Assembly (NCBI GenBank): GCA_009809945.1
Contig: WTPW01000587.1
Coordinates: forward strand, 108,219 to 172,218
DNA: 64,000 nucleotides
Direction of reading: 5' to 3'
Source: Gigaspora margarita
Taxonomy: Eukaryota; Glomeromycota; Glomeromycetes; Diversisporales; Gigasporaceae
Shown here: piece after piece, positions 1 to 11,670 of the stretch
Numbering within the stretch: position 1 is the first letter of the stretch
Layout: each line of letters opens with the position of its first letter
Position numbers and translations under genes: made by a program
The notes under the pieces: generated by a model
Database searches by the model: none
The model's input: only the letters and a program-made list of their open reading frames with translations
What the model was told of the DNA's origin: nothing

Positions 1-289
1 CAAGACACAACAAAAAAAAATTTCAAAACTATACCCAATACAAACTCAATTAAACAATGATAAAAATCAAAATAAAAAAACTTTCAGCACATGAGCAGGT
101 GCATAACTTGTTTACATAAATGTAAATCGATTAACAAATCACCTGATTGGCTATCTATATATATATTCTTCAGTCTCGCATCATATGATCACTATTTGTT
201 TTGATTTTTGGACTGATCCTGGATTGACAAGTTAAATGTAACAGGGAACTATCGGGCAAACATGTTCAGCTAGACAGTAGCTAGACTGT
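1..289. other. AT-rich intergenic DNA, nothing recognised
   Basis: No coding frame, RNA gene or paired repeat was recognised. The stretch runs up to the left arm of the long inverted-repeat element that follows. Confidence 0.5.
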
Positions 290-470
290 CCCAAATTAGA
301 AAATAGTCATTAAAGTTTTTTTATACAGTTTATAATACTCTTTTCATGAGGTCCTCATGGCTTATTCACATTATAAAACATGATCAAATTAGTATACAAA
401 CTAATGACTTTCATATTGTACTTTAATAAAATAGTTTGATTCAAGATGATTCACTGGATATTTATATCAT

Positions 471-789
471 GGGTCTGTATTATTTTACTGAAAATCACTT
501 CACAGACATCCCATTTCACTAACAAATTATTCACCAAAAAGTTCATTTTACTGATAGTACAATCAACTAAAGCTCATTTCACCACCAAGTTTTTTTCTAT
601 AAAGCATACTAACTTTAAACCTACTTTTACCCTGACCCTACCCTAACCCTAATAACAATAACCAGAATTACTTTGTCAGTGAAATGAGCTTTAGTGAATT
701 GTACTGTTAGTAAAATCAACTTGTTGGTGAAAAATTTATTAATAAAATAGGATGTCTTAAAGTGATTGTTGGTGAAATGATTGCCACCC
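471..789. mobile_element. Mutator-like palindromic MITE, copy 1 (9-bp TSD)
   Basis: This is a 319-bp foldback flanked by the perfect 9-bp duplication TTATATCAT at 462-470 and 790-798. Its ends read GGGTCTGTATTATTTTAC and, inverted, GGGTGGCAATCATTTCAC. Both arms are built from reiterated TTTYACTGACAA-like words, and the centre holds a telomere-like tract (CCCTGACCCTACCCTAACCC). A 9-bp duplication is the hallmark of Mutator-like elements. The same 319-bp length recurs at 21942-22260, in the other orientation. It has no coding capacity. Confidence 0.85.
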
Positions 790-856
790 TTATATCATAA
801 CTTTAAATACAGAAATCATAATATAAATATCTGGTAAATCCTCTTGAATCAAACTA

Positions 857-2084
857 CAGTCAGACCTCACTATAGTTATACTCATATAGTCACACCTCTA
901 TATAAGCACCCAATATTGTGCAACAGACTTAAATATGGGGCCTTTGCAATAGAAAGGGCTGATACTGCCCAAAAATAAAAATTGTGTTTTTGTTGTATCT
1001 GGATAAATTTGACATGGGCTACAATTTTTAATTATAAATGGAAATTGATTTGCATAATAAAAAATTAAATTATTTAAAAAAAATTTTTTTGGAGTTTCAT
1101 AGAACATGGGATTGCCTGATACAACTGGGCAATCAAATCATGAAATTTTTGATTAACTCGGATCAGTCCAAACAAAACAAACATGTTTTTTCAAAATCGT
1201 ATATAAACTAGTATTGGCCCTTTCCACTGCAAAGGCCCCATATAGTAAAAAAACCTCCTTTTAGTCACAAATCACCTATAATCACTATCACAAAAAAAAT
1301 TGATTTTTTTATAAATATTATTAAATAAAAACCCTCTTTATAGTCACCAATGTTGACTAAATATTGATTAAAAAATCTAATTGGCTGATATTCATATTTA
1401 TGTTTATTTAAAATATTCTATTAAAAATTCTTAAGGTTTGACAGCAAATAGCTTTTGATGCAGCAGTCCGATTTAAATGAAACCACCACCAAAATGTTCG
1501 TCTCGATGAGACGATTCTAATGAGCCCAAAATCGTTAAAATCCAATCACAGGCTCCTGTGATCGTTAAGGATTTGTGTCACTTTACATGTTTAAGAATTG
1601 ATTAAATTAAATATCTAGGCAAAAAATCCTTAATGATCTTAGCATTTTGTAACTAGATTTGACAATTTTATACTCTTTAGAAAACACTCTGGTTGTCATT
1701 TTATCCAAATTACCACTGGATCAAAGTTATTCATTATCAAAGATTTAAATTTTTTAATAGTATTTCAAATATGCACAAATATATTATTAATTGACCTTTG
1801 GTCATGTGACCATAACAAAGTCTTTTATTTATAGTCACAACTCTATACAATCACCAAAATAGGGTGCTACAGTCTACTTCTGCAATAGTCACACCCAAAA
1901 TACACATTTTCTTGAGACTATATACCAATCATTTGCAGTAATATAAAATTAACTCTCATTATAATCACATGATGTGACTATTATTATGTTTCTCTTGCTA
2001 TAGTCACATAAAGTTTCTGCCAGACAGTATGACTATAGCAGGAGTATACTGTACCAACTTGTGATTATAGAGAGGTCTGACTGT
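857..2084. mobile_element. pogo/Tc1-like non-autonomous element (TA TSD)
   Basis: The 1,228-bp element starts CAGTCAGACCTC and ends GAGGTCTGACTG, a perfect 12-bp TIR, with TA on both sides (855-856 and 2085-2086). CAGTCAGACCTC-type ends are typical of the pogo/Tigger branch of the Tc1/mariner superfamily. No transposase remains. Words of the form TATAGTCAC recur along it. A smaller TA-flanked foldback sits inside at 936-1240. Confidence 0.85.
936..1240. mobile_element. Nested 305-bp foldback MITE (TA TSD)
   Basis: Its ends are TGGGGCCTTTGCA and TGCAAAGGCCCCA, flanked by TA at 934-935 and 1241-1242. The arms extend to GAAAGGGC/GCCCTTTC. It lies within the pogo-like element at 857-2084, so it inserted later or is an internal inverted repeat of that family. 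It has no coding capacity. Confidence 0.65.
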
Positions 2085-2737
2085 ATTTTATTAAGGGTAG
2101 AGAGTATGTAGATCATTTTTTATATGGTATTTTGGAAATTTCATATAAAACTGATATATACTACTAATAAACCTTTTTAAATTACAACTAATTTTCATTA
2201 AAATTTTACAAAAATATAAATAAAACAATTTATCTATTATAGTAAAATTTTGAACTATTATTATATTTTAAAAAAATATAGTGTATATATCACAAAGTTT
2301 TTCTGGGTTGACCCAAATTTTTCTGGGTTGCACAAAATTACTAATTCTGATTGGTCAATTTGTGTAAATTTATAAGTTATTTTATTATTAAATTTTAATA
2401 CCAAAATTTAAAAATATATAATTCACTGAGTTTTTAACCAATTTTAATAATTTTACTATCATTAGAATTAGAAAAACCAGCTTTACAAACTTGTCTTAAG
2501 AATTAAAATTAGTTTACTTAATATAATTTTTTATAAAATTAAATATAAAAAAATTTACTATTAATATTATATATAATTTTAAAATAGCACCCTCTACCTT
2601 TAAAGTACAATACTAAAGTCACAAGTTTGTATACTAATTTGATCACGTTTCATAATGTGAATAAGCCACAATGACCTCACAAAAAGAGTAATATAAACTG
2701 TATTAAAAACTTTAAAAAATTGTGTAATGATTATTCT

Positions 2738-3053
2738 GACTATTTTCTAATTTGGGGATCTATTAAAGCCAGATGCTATTACGTGACTGACAACCAATCA
2801 AATTATAAAATTTTGTCATCAAAGATCAGGCCGATGAGCAAAAACAAAGAAAAAAAGTGAAAAATACCAAAAATAAAGAAACAATTATCTAAACCTGTCT
2901 CAAAGCATTAATAAAAAATGTCAGGAAGGCAGTTTTATCTATAAGTTATCTCTAACCCTAGCTTTTAACTAACCCTTACCCTACTTTAATTAAATAATAT
3001 AAAACATATAAAGGCAACTGGCTTTAATGGTCCCTCTAATTTGGAATAGTCTC
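2738..3053. mobile_element. MITE with ~38-bp imperfect TIRs
   Basis: The left end GACTATTTTCTAATTTGGGG continues to ATTAAAGCCAG; the inverted right end reads GACTATTCCAAATTAGAGGG and also continues to ATTAAAGCCAG. The left TIR overlaps the right arm of the element at 290-2756, so the two families share terminal sequence. The interior contains a CCCTAGC...CCCTTACCCTA telomere-like stretch. There is no open frame. Confidence 0.55.
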
Positions 3054-3328
3054 TCCTAGAGTAAGCATGTGATGTGTCTGTAAAATTATGGAAATTATTG
3101 TAATTAATTTTTCAGCTAACATCACCCTCACCTCCTCCTTTTATGTTCTCTGATAAAACAAATATATAAAAAAAGTAAAAAATAATACAATAGGGTGGTT
3201 TCAAATTTTGGCCTAAATTAAACTTAATTCAGGCTAAAATTCAAAATAACTCTCTATGCATTATTTTGCAGTTATATGGCAAATATAAAATAAAAAAATA
3301 TTAAAAAATAGAAATAATATAATATTTA

Positions 3329-4010
3329 CTATAGGTGATTATTACCTATGATCTGCAATGTATAAATAAAAATAAATTATTTTTATCAAAACAAAAAACT
3401 AACCTTTTTAGTGTTAGGTTAGGGTAAGGGTTAGAAATTAAAAAGGTGCTTTTATATGTAAAATTTTGCAAGAAATTTTTTTTTGCATAAAAAAAATTAG
3501 TTTCATAGACAAATTTTTAGGTAGAAGCAATTGTTAAAAAATTCTTTGTTTTTGTTTATTTTGTTATACAGTACCGGATAGTATAAGACATCCACTCTAT
3601 TCATATAGAGTGCCAATTTTTGATGCTTATGTAATCAATTCTAATTGGCTAATTTTGACGTAATTAATTCTAATTGGTTAATTGAACATATATATTTTCT
3701 TTTTTTTATATTAAACGCCGATTTTTTAAATCATTATAAACTTTAACTCATAATAACTCCTTTAAAACAAAAAATAATAATAAATCCTTTGACAGAAATG
3801 TAGTATAGCAAAAAATCTATCAATTTGTTGAAGGTTTTTTGATTTAACTTGTTTTGAAAAAGTTATAATGATTTAAAGTTTTTATTAATAAAAAGTGGAT
3901 GTGTTTTGCTATCCGGTACTGTACAAAAATTGATTTACATATTACACCTAATCCTAAATTTTGATTGGCTATTGTACTACAGGTGATAATTACCTGTGGC
4001 ATATATTAGA
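3329..4010. mobile_element. Long MITE with ACTAYAGGTGATWATTACCT ends, interrupted by a pogo-like MITE
   Basis: Ends at about 3329-3352 and 3978-4003 are inverted copies of ACTATAGGTGATTATTACCT. The interior has GTTAGGTTAGGGTAAGGGTTAG, then a tract (about 3464-3530, TTTTGCAAGAAATTTTTTTT onward) that recurs at 20916-20980 and, diverged, at 21335-21400. The element at 3569-3921 inserted into it later. It has no coding capacity. Confidence 0.6.
3569..3921. mobile_element. pogo/Tc1-like MITE, copy 1 (TA TSD)
   Basis: The 353-bp element has ends CAGTACCGGATAG and CTATCCGGTACTG flanked by TA at 3567-3568 and 3922-3923. The TIR runs about 27 bp, to AAGACATCCACT. A second copy of 352 bp lies at 13388-13739, in the same orientation. 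Confidence 0.9.
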
Positions 4011-4276
4011 ATTCTCCTAAAAAATAATATTAAATAAATAGTTTATATAAAATAAAACTAGAGGTGCAGCTAATTGTGGGAAGTGAAATAGTTGTTTAAA
4101 TATAGTATGTTAAGTTTAGGCATAATTAATAAAATTATAGTTTACAGATATTTTAAAGTTTAGGAAGTTTTTTATAAATGTTGTTTTGGAAATTTAAAAA
4201 CCTAATTGTTGTGTTTTTGTTTATATTTTTCTAATGTACAAGAATAGCGCTAGGCATTGTCAAAGTCATGCTAGGG

Positions 4277-4556
4277 CAGTGTTGTATGTTTTGGCTGTCT
4301 ACAGCCTTTTTTGGCTTGTCCACGTCCAAAATTGTCCAAACGTCCAAGATTGTCCAAAGCTTGTTCAGGCTTTAATAATTAATAAATCTATCTAAAAAAT
4401 ATATAACTATATATTTTCTTAGGTGCTAAACACATTCCAGTTGAAATTAAAATAGGTTATCTTAATAAAATTTCAAGTAATTTTACTTTATTTAATTGTT
4501 CAAAATTGTCCAAAATTGTCCAAGCCATTGTCCAAGGCTGTCCCATGACAACACTG
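4277..4556. mobile_element. hAT MITE family A, copy 1 (8-bp TSD)
   Basis: This 280-bp element is flanked by the perfect 8-bp duplication TGCTAGGG (4269-4276 and 4557-4564). Its ends are CAGTGTTGT and ACAACACTG, and the subterminal zones are filled with TGTCCAAA-type words. An inverted copy of exactly 280 bp, with its own 8-bp duplication, is at 47473-47752. Eight-base duplications plus CAGTG ends place it in the hAT superfamily. Confidence 0.92.
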
Positions 4557-4669
4557 TGCTAGGGTTATTATTAGGCGTCCGCATAGGCTGAGTAGAGTCA
4601 GGTAATAGCAATACCCAAGCCCTACCCATTTGTGTAAAGGCTTAACTATTGAGCTCTTACCCTTACCAT

Positions 4670-6004
4670 CAGTGTTAGAAATCATATGTTCACAGCGTTC
4701 ACAGTGAACATAAATTTTTTTAAAAAATCTAAATTTTTATATTTTATGTTCACATAGTGTGAACATAAGAAATCAAAAATTTTATATTTTATGTTCACAT
4801 AGTGTTAATATAAATTTTAATTTTTATAATTTCTTATTTATAATTTATTACATTTACCAAAAATAAGTCTCCTTTTTTGGACAATTTTGAATACAAAAAT
4901 CTGTGAGTAGCTTATTTTTGGATATAATCTATTTTTGGTCAATTGCAAATAGTCATTACATTATAAAGTCCAAATTCTATTATTTAAATTGGTTATTGGT
5001 GCTTAAGCAAACTTGTTTGTAAGCATAATATATACTGAAAGTTTCATCAAAATGGTGCACTTTTTATTATTTGACTTTAAATTTTAACTTCAACGAATAA
5101 TTTTTTAGATAAAATTTATTTTTTCGTTGAAAGAAAAATTCAAAGCATAATAATAAAAAGTTCTCCAATTTTCTTGAAAATTTTAAAGTATGTACAATTT
5201 GATCTTCCGAGTAAGTTTACTTAAGCGACTGTAATCAATTTACATAGTAAACTTTGGACTTTACTATGTAGCAACTGTCATCGATCGTGGGATAGCTTAT
5301 TTTCAGGTCAAAAACGTTTTTGAGTTTTTTGACCAAAAGAGGGGGATAACTTATTTTCAGAGATGGCTTATTTTTAGCAAGATACAGTATGCTAATACAA
5401 GTACAAATAGAGTGCTTCTGGCTTTGCAACTTTAATTTCAAAAAAAATTAATAACTTTATTTCAATTTAGGAACTAAATTTTCTTCACTAATTAATATTA
5501 AAATTTAATTAAAGAATGGAATTTTGTTTGTATATTGCTTAAAATTTTTAATACTTCCACTTTATAATATAGTAGTAGAATGTATATTTTTATAACAAAA
5601 TTAATTAAAACCAAACTTAGAAATAGAATATATTTTAGAACTTCTAATTATCTTTTGTTAATTTTTATAAAAAGTTCATCTATAAATGATTTAATTTTGA
5701 ACATGCATATAAAGTTTGGCAAATTTATTATATAGAAATAATCAATAATATACCATTTTAAATAAAGATTAAATATATTAATTTTATAAATAAATAGCTA
5801 TACAATTTAGTTATATTAAATATAAATTTATAATTAATAAATACAAATTATATTAGTAAAATATTTGTAATTTCAAGAGTTTTTAATTTTATATATTAAT
5901 TATTATAAATTTTATTTGTGAACATATTTATTTTTAATGTGAACATTATAAAAAAAAATTATGTTCACAAAAATCATAAATTTGTTTTTGAATTTCCAAC
6001 ACTG
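4670..6004. mobile_element. hAT non-autonomous element, 1.3 kb (8-bp TSD)
   Basis: The ends CAGTGTTAGAAA and TTTCCAACACTG are flanked by CTTACCAT at 4662-4669 and 6005-6012. Subterminal zones carry repeated TTCACA/GTGAACAT words. The insertion can be checked: the paralogous repeat at 9690-9860 runs uninterrupted through the equivalent position. The interior has no coding frame; it holds GAGTAAGTTTACTTAAGCG and repeated words GCTTATTTTCAG that also occur near 59.35-59.63 kb. Confidence 0.92.
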
Positions 6005-7669
6005 CTTACCATAGAGCCCAAAATTCAATACTCTAGCCTGGCCTGTTAGGCCCACAGGTATCCATGAACTGCCTATGGGCCTAAATTTACTCATACAAAA
6101 TTACAAGTGCAATAATAAATCTTTTAATATTACTACTGTTACTATTAATTGAGAGAGCAATTACCAATTTAGCTCTAAATGTTTCGTTCACGACGATGGA
6201 ACATGTGATATGAGATCACGAGATAGCTGATTCAGGATCAATCACAATTATCAATAAATTAAATCAAACAGAAGCTCAGTAATTAAATGTTATGCAAGTA
6301 ATGTATTTAATTTAAGGATAAATGATGTGAGAGTAATGGTAAGGAAGTTTAAGAAAATAAAATGATAGATTAAGGATAGTTACTTTAAGAATAGCGATCA
6401 GTAACGAATTTCTTAAAGGTTTTAATTAAGGTATGACAAAAATAAAATAAATAAATTTAGATATATCAAAATAATAAATTACTAAAAATGTACATAAATA
6501 AAATAGATATCAATTGAGAAATCGATTTTTAGTTAAACTCTTTTAAAGATATCGAAGTCTGAAAGTAACTTTATTAAAGTGAAAATTTATGTTAAAGCTA
6601 CTGCGCTACATTTTAAGTCTCTTTTAATCCCTTTACATCTTGCTCTCAAATTCACTCACAATCATGCTCTCAATATCGCTCACAATATTGTTTACAATAT
6701 TGCTTACAATATTGCTTACAATATTGCTTACATGCCATCGCATAGTTATCATTTTAAAGAACAACAATTTAATAAAATAATAAATAAATGAATAGATAAA
6801 TAAATCTATAAGCCCGCATTCATGTCACTATCCTGTAACACTACTAAAATTAGATATGTATGTCAAAGCTTAATTTATTAACTGATAATATATATCTTTT
6901 TAAATATTTCATTTTTCAAATAGTGATTAAACATTTTATATGATATGATTAGCTAGTAATTGCAATGGTGCTCAAGTATAATTATATTTGCATAAAAATT
7001 GTCTTTGATGTGATTAACTAGTGATCATAATACACTCAATTAATATAATCAATAAAAAAAATTGCAATTAGGGAGATTCAAAGTTAACTTATTCAAAATA
7101 AGTGGGTTTTAAAAGCTCTATTTCTTTTTTAAATACAGAAAATAAAATAGATGTTATTCGGAGATAAAATGAGTAACCTTATTTATTTTTTTTCAAGAAT
7201 ATTAATTGTATTTTTATGAGTATTCGAAATCAGAAACCCTGAGCATTAGGTTTGAATTGCCCTATTGATACTTGGCGATTCTTATTATTTTTAATTTTTT
7301 GAAGTCAAGAATAAGGATGCATGCATATTATTTGAGCAATCTCTTCGAATACTCGATTAATAGCAAACTTTTTCAAGCCAGGTTATCAAAATAATACTCA
7401 AGTTTAACTGGTTCAAAAGCTACTGTAAATAGAACTTTTATGCTTTACTAATACTATTACTATAAAATATTAATTCAAATGCTACTTTTTTAGACTTCAC
7501 TTCAACTTTATTCCTATTAGGATTACAATGATAATTGGCAAATTTTTTTTTTGCCATTAAATCAAGTATAGATTTATAGCAAGTGTTTCTTTTATGAAGA
7601 AAAAAAAATGTATAAAAAGGAAAATATATGCTATTATGCCAGAAATTCTTAAACTTATGAACAATACAA

Positions 7670-7756
7670 AATGTTTTCTTTTTTTTCTTTTTTTTCAATT
7701 TTTTTAATTTTTTTTCTTTCTTTTCTTTTTTCTTTCTTTTTTTTTCTTTTTTTTTT
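7670..7756. repeat. Polypyrimidine tract (TTTC/T runs)
   Basis: A nearly pure T/C run ends in an ambiguous base (7757). A lysine-rich open frame on the minus strand here is a product of this tract. It marks the end of homology between the two ~1.9 kb repeats. Confidence 0.8.
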
Positions 7757-8362
7757 NACCAAGCCAATTTTGATGTTTTAACTACTATTAGAATTAGAAG
7801 AACTTCCTCTTTAACTTTCAATTAGAACACAAGAGACCTTTACTTAATAGCATCTTTTATTTTCAAAAGATTATTTTGACCAATAATACAGTCCGGGCAT
7901 ATAGCAAATTAGACGATTAAATTCTAAATTAATCGATATGAAGATCCATGAATTTGATTGGCTATTGCATTTTTTTTGCGTTCAAGTTTATCACGGGGCT
8001 TTACATGATTCTGCATATTCTAAACGATATTTCAATAGATAGTATAAAGTTTGTAGTTTTGATCATCCCAATTAATCCCTAAAAGTAAGCCCTCTATAAA
8101 AAGGTAAATGAGATTTAAAGATCTATTTTGTATATTTTTAAACTGAAAAAAGTGATTTTACTGATTAAATAGTACCTTGAATTATCTTTCTATGTGTTTG
8201 CTTACTAGAAGCTAGAAGTAAGAGGTCTTTGTGCATTTCAGTGAATAGAATCATGCCAGATTAAGATTTTACAGAGCAGAAAAATTATAAAAATAAGGGA
8301 ATATAAGTAGTAAGGGACGCATTAAAATATAGAAAAAGCTAGTTTGATTTATGGATGTTCAC

Positions 8363-8460
8363 ATATGAGAATTCCCATAGCAAAAGCAGAAGATAGGACT
8401 ATATAATATATAGATAATATATAGTTCTATTCTCTGTTTTTGCTATGAGATTCTTATATT
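8363..8460. repeat. Small foldback (~95 bp)
   Basis: GAGAATTCCCATAGCAAAAGCAGA and its inverted counterpart near 8435-8458 (TTTTTGCTATGAGATTCTTA) flank a TATATAATATATAG core. It is probably a short MITE; no target duplication was read. Confidence 0.45.
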
Positions 8461-8639
8461 TATTTTAATCACGCTAATCTGTGGTTGAGTATTTATTTAA
8501 TTAAGATTTTGTCAAGAAGTACACTGCTTTTAATTTTGTCTTATTAATCCAGTAAGTGTATGTTTATTATTTATGTGTTATAAGTTACTAGGTTTATTAA
8601 GATTGATTATTTATTAATCATGTTAGTTCGGTGTATGAA

Positions 8640-8955
8640 TGAAGTATGATTTCACTTATTTTGTAGACAATCACTTTACAAATGGATTATAGATGATTAA
8701 TTTACCACAAGCTTATTTTATAGACAGTTTATTTTACTGANAACTNGTTTCATAGATAGTTATTGTCATTGNAGTTTAGAATTTAGTGCAATATAAAAAA
8801 AACTTGCCCATGAAATGAGCTGTCAGTAAAATAAACTTTTATGAAATGAACTTGTCTGTGAATTAATTGTCTATAAAATAATCTTGAAATATCTTACCTG
8901 TGAATTAATTATCTAAGAATTAAGTCACCTATAGAATAATTGTCGATAAATAGAT
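8640..8955. repeat. Diverged relative of the TTTYACTGACAA-type palindromic MITE
   Basis: Reiterated words such as TTTATAGACAGTTTATTTTAC on the left and TGTCTGTGAATTAATTGTC on the right give a weak foldback like those at 471-789 and 21942-22260. Three ambiguous bases occur at 8741, 8746 and 8772. No target duplication is left. The flanks 7831-8362 and 8956-9689 show nothing else recognisable. Confidence 0.4.
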
Positions 8956-9689
8956 TTGAGTAATGGTTATTAATCGGAGTAGGAATTGGACCCAGGTAGA
9001 AATTGCTACCTTAGATATATAATAATTTACTCAGGTGATCCAGGTAGACTAATAATACCTGGGTAGAGATTTTTTCAACGGGTTCAATCTCTAAATCAGA
9101 GCTTTTAGAATATATTTAAATTACTTTAATAGTTAAATAAATTTTCTAATTTATTCTAATTTTATTATAATAAATACATGTAATTTTAAATTAAATTATT
9201 TTAATAAAAATACTACATAAATTTTTATTTAATAATATTACAAATTTGGATCAAAATATTTTTTTCGTTAATATACTATGTATTAATTATGCAGTTTAGC
9301 AGTTATGACGAATTCTACTCATAAAATTCTAGAATCATCTGATTGCTGATCATTACTAAATAAGGTGCAGATCATCAATGACCAAATTGGGAATATGCCC
9401 TGACTGTAATATTATTATATAGGGTGAGTTACTCATTTGACTTAAAGAACATAGTAAAGAATTGGTTAACTTTATTAAAAGATTTTTAGCCCCCTGCTCA
9501 AAAATAAGAACTAAAAATTTAATCAAAAGAGTATTAAATACCAAAGAATATATATTTAAAATTTAAAGAAACTTTTATATGTATACTTTTAAATAATTCA
9601 ACTTAAATAATTTTTTTGTATAATTTCATATAAAATTGGATGAGTCAACTCATTTAATCTATAAGTAACTTATTCTAAGCCATTATTTG

Positions 9690-11338
9690 TGAATAGGCCT
9701 TCGCATGGACTGGGTAGGGCCAGGTAATAGGAATATTCTAGCCCTATCCATTTGTGTAAAGGCTTAACTATTGAGCCCTTACCCTTACCCTAAGGCCCAA
9801 AATTCAATACCCTAGCCTGGTCTGTTAGGCCTACAGATATCTATAAACTGCCTATAAACCTAAATTTACTTATACAAAATTACAAGTGCAATAATAAATC
9901 TTTTAATATTGCTACTGTTACTATTAATTGAAAGAGCAATTATCTGGTAATGTCTGATTTAGCTCTAAATGTTTTGTTTATGAAGACAGAACACGTGATA
10001 TGAGATCACGAGATAGCTGATTCAGGATCAATCACAATTATCAATAAATTAAATCAAACAGGGGTTTAGTAATTAAATGTTATATGGGTGATATATTTAA
10101 TTTAAGAATAAATGATGTAGAAATAATGGTAAAGAAGTTTAAAAAAATCAAATGTCAAATTAAGAACAGTTTACTTTAAGAATAGTAATCAGTAACGAAT
10201 TTCTTAAAGATGATAATTAAGGTATGACGAAAATAAAATAAATAAATTTAGATGTATCAAAATAAAAAAATACTAAACATGCACATAAATAAAATAGATG
10301 TCAATTGAGAAATCGATTTTTAATTAAACTCTTTTAAAGACTCCGAAGTCTAAAGGTAACTTTATTAAAGCAAAAATTCATGTTAAAGCTACTGTGCTAT
10401 ATTTTTAAGTCTCTTTTAATCCCTTCACATCTCACTCTCAACTTCACTCACAATCACACTCTCTATCGCTTACAATATTGTTTACAATATTGCTCACAAT
10501 ATTGCTTACAATATTGCTCACAAGCTATTGTGTGGTTATTGTTTTAAAAAACAACAATTTAATAAAATAATAATAAATAAATAAACAAATAGATAAATAA
10601 ATCTATAAGCCTGCATTCACGTCACTATCCCATGATACTACTAAAATTAGATATATATATCAAAGCTTAATTTATTAACTGATGATACATATTATTTTAA
10701 ATATTTCATTTTTCAAATAGTGATTAAACATTTTACACGATATGATTAGCTAGTAATTGCAATGGTGCTCAAGCATAATTATATTTGCATAAATATTGTC
10801 TTCAATGTGATTAACTAGCGATTATAATAGTATCATAATACACTCAATTAATATAATCAATCAAAAAAAATTGCAATTAGGATTATTCAAAGTTAACTTA
10901 TTCAAAATAAGTGGGGTTTAAAAGCCCTATTTCTTTTTTGAATACAGAAAATAAAATAGGTATTATTCGAAGATAAAATGAGTAACCTTATTATTTTTTT
11001 TCAAGAATATTAATTGTATTTTTATGAGTATTCGAAATCAGAAACCCTGAGCATTAGGTTTGAATCACATACTATCACTATAAAATATTAATTCAAATGC
11101 TACTTTTTTAGACTTTGCTTCAACTTTATTCCTATTAGGATTACAATGATAATTGGCAAGTTTTTTTCTACCATTAAATCAAGCATAGATTTATAGCAAG
11201 TGTTTTTCTTATAGAGAAAATAAAATATATAAAAAGAAAAATATATGCTATTATGCCAAAAATTCTTAAACTTATGAACAATACAAAATGTTTCTTTTTT
11301 TTCTTTTTTTTCAATTTTTCAAATATATATTTTTTTTT
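9690..11338. repeat. Dispersed ~1.9 kb repeat, copy 2 (uninterrupted)
   Basis: It aligns with 4565-7750 and lacks both the 1.3 kb hAT insertion and a ~190-bp segment after GCATTAGGTTTGAAT (11053-11067). It ends in a T-rich tract (11290-11345) beyond which the two copies share nothing. It serves as the empty-site reference for the hAT element at 4670-6004. Confidence 0.75.
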
Positions 11339-11670
11339 TTTTTTTTTTTAAAAAAAATGCAGTATTTAGTTTTTACTAGCAATCTGTTGAAGTGAAAAGG
11401 CTAATTGTAATAAAGAGATAGAATGCATTATATGCAGTTTATTTAATATCTAATGTTAAGCATTCTCTAAATGAATTATATAAATTGAGACAAGGAGCGA
11501 TATTGGAATATTCCAAATTGATTATCAAATAGAATTGAAGATATAAATTTAAATCCAACTCTAATTGTAATCTATAAAAAAATATCGGTAACAAAGAATA
11601 TTTATTTAATTAGTGTAATTGATATTATAAATAGCAAGTTTAGATTAAATTTTTACATTTTTACTAGATT

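Larger units (their letters stand above)
290..2756. mobile_element. Composite element with ~140-bp terminal inverted repeats, carrying nested MITEs
   Basis: The arms at about 290-425 and 2604-2756 are inverted copies (both contain CCAAATTAGAAAATAGTC-like and GATCAAATTAGTATACAAAC-like blocks, with scattered mismatches). The interior holds a 319-bp Mutator-like MITE (471-789) and a 1.2 kb pogo-like element (857-2084). No coding frame is present, so it must be non-autonomous. The superfamily is uncertain because I could not read an unambiguous target duplication. Confidence 0.6.
4565..7830. repeat. Dispersed ~1.9 kb repeat, copy 1 (split by the hAT element at 4670-6004)
   Basis: Segments 4565-4669 and 6005-7750 match 9690-11335 at high identity and in order. 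Shared blocks include CTACCCATTTGTGTAAAGGC, a run of (CAATATTG)-type reiterations near 6655-6740, and the long C/T-rich tract at 7670-7755. Copy 1 holds about 190 bp (7250-7440) that copy 2 lacks. A third, shorter and more diverged copy of the beginning is at 16250-16690. No protein is encoded; the family is not identified. Confidence 0.75.

Noticed and set aside
7438..7821. 127-codon Lys-rich minus frame
   Set aside because: It is translated from a polypyrimidine tract containing an N; the same tract in the second repeat copy has no such frame.
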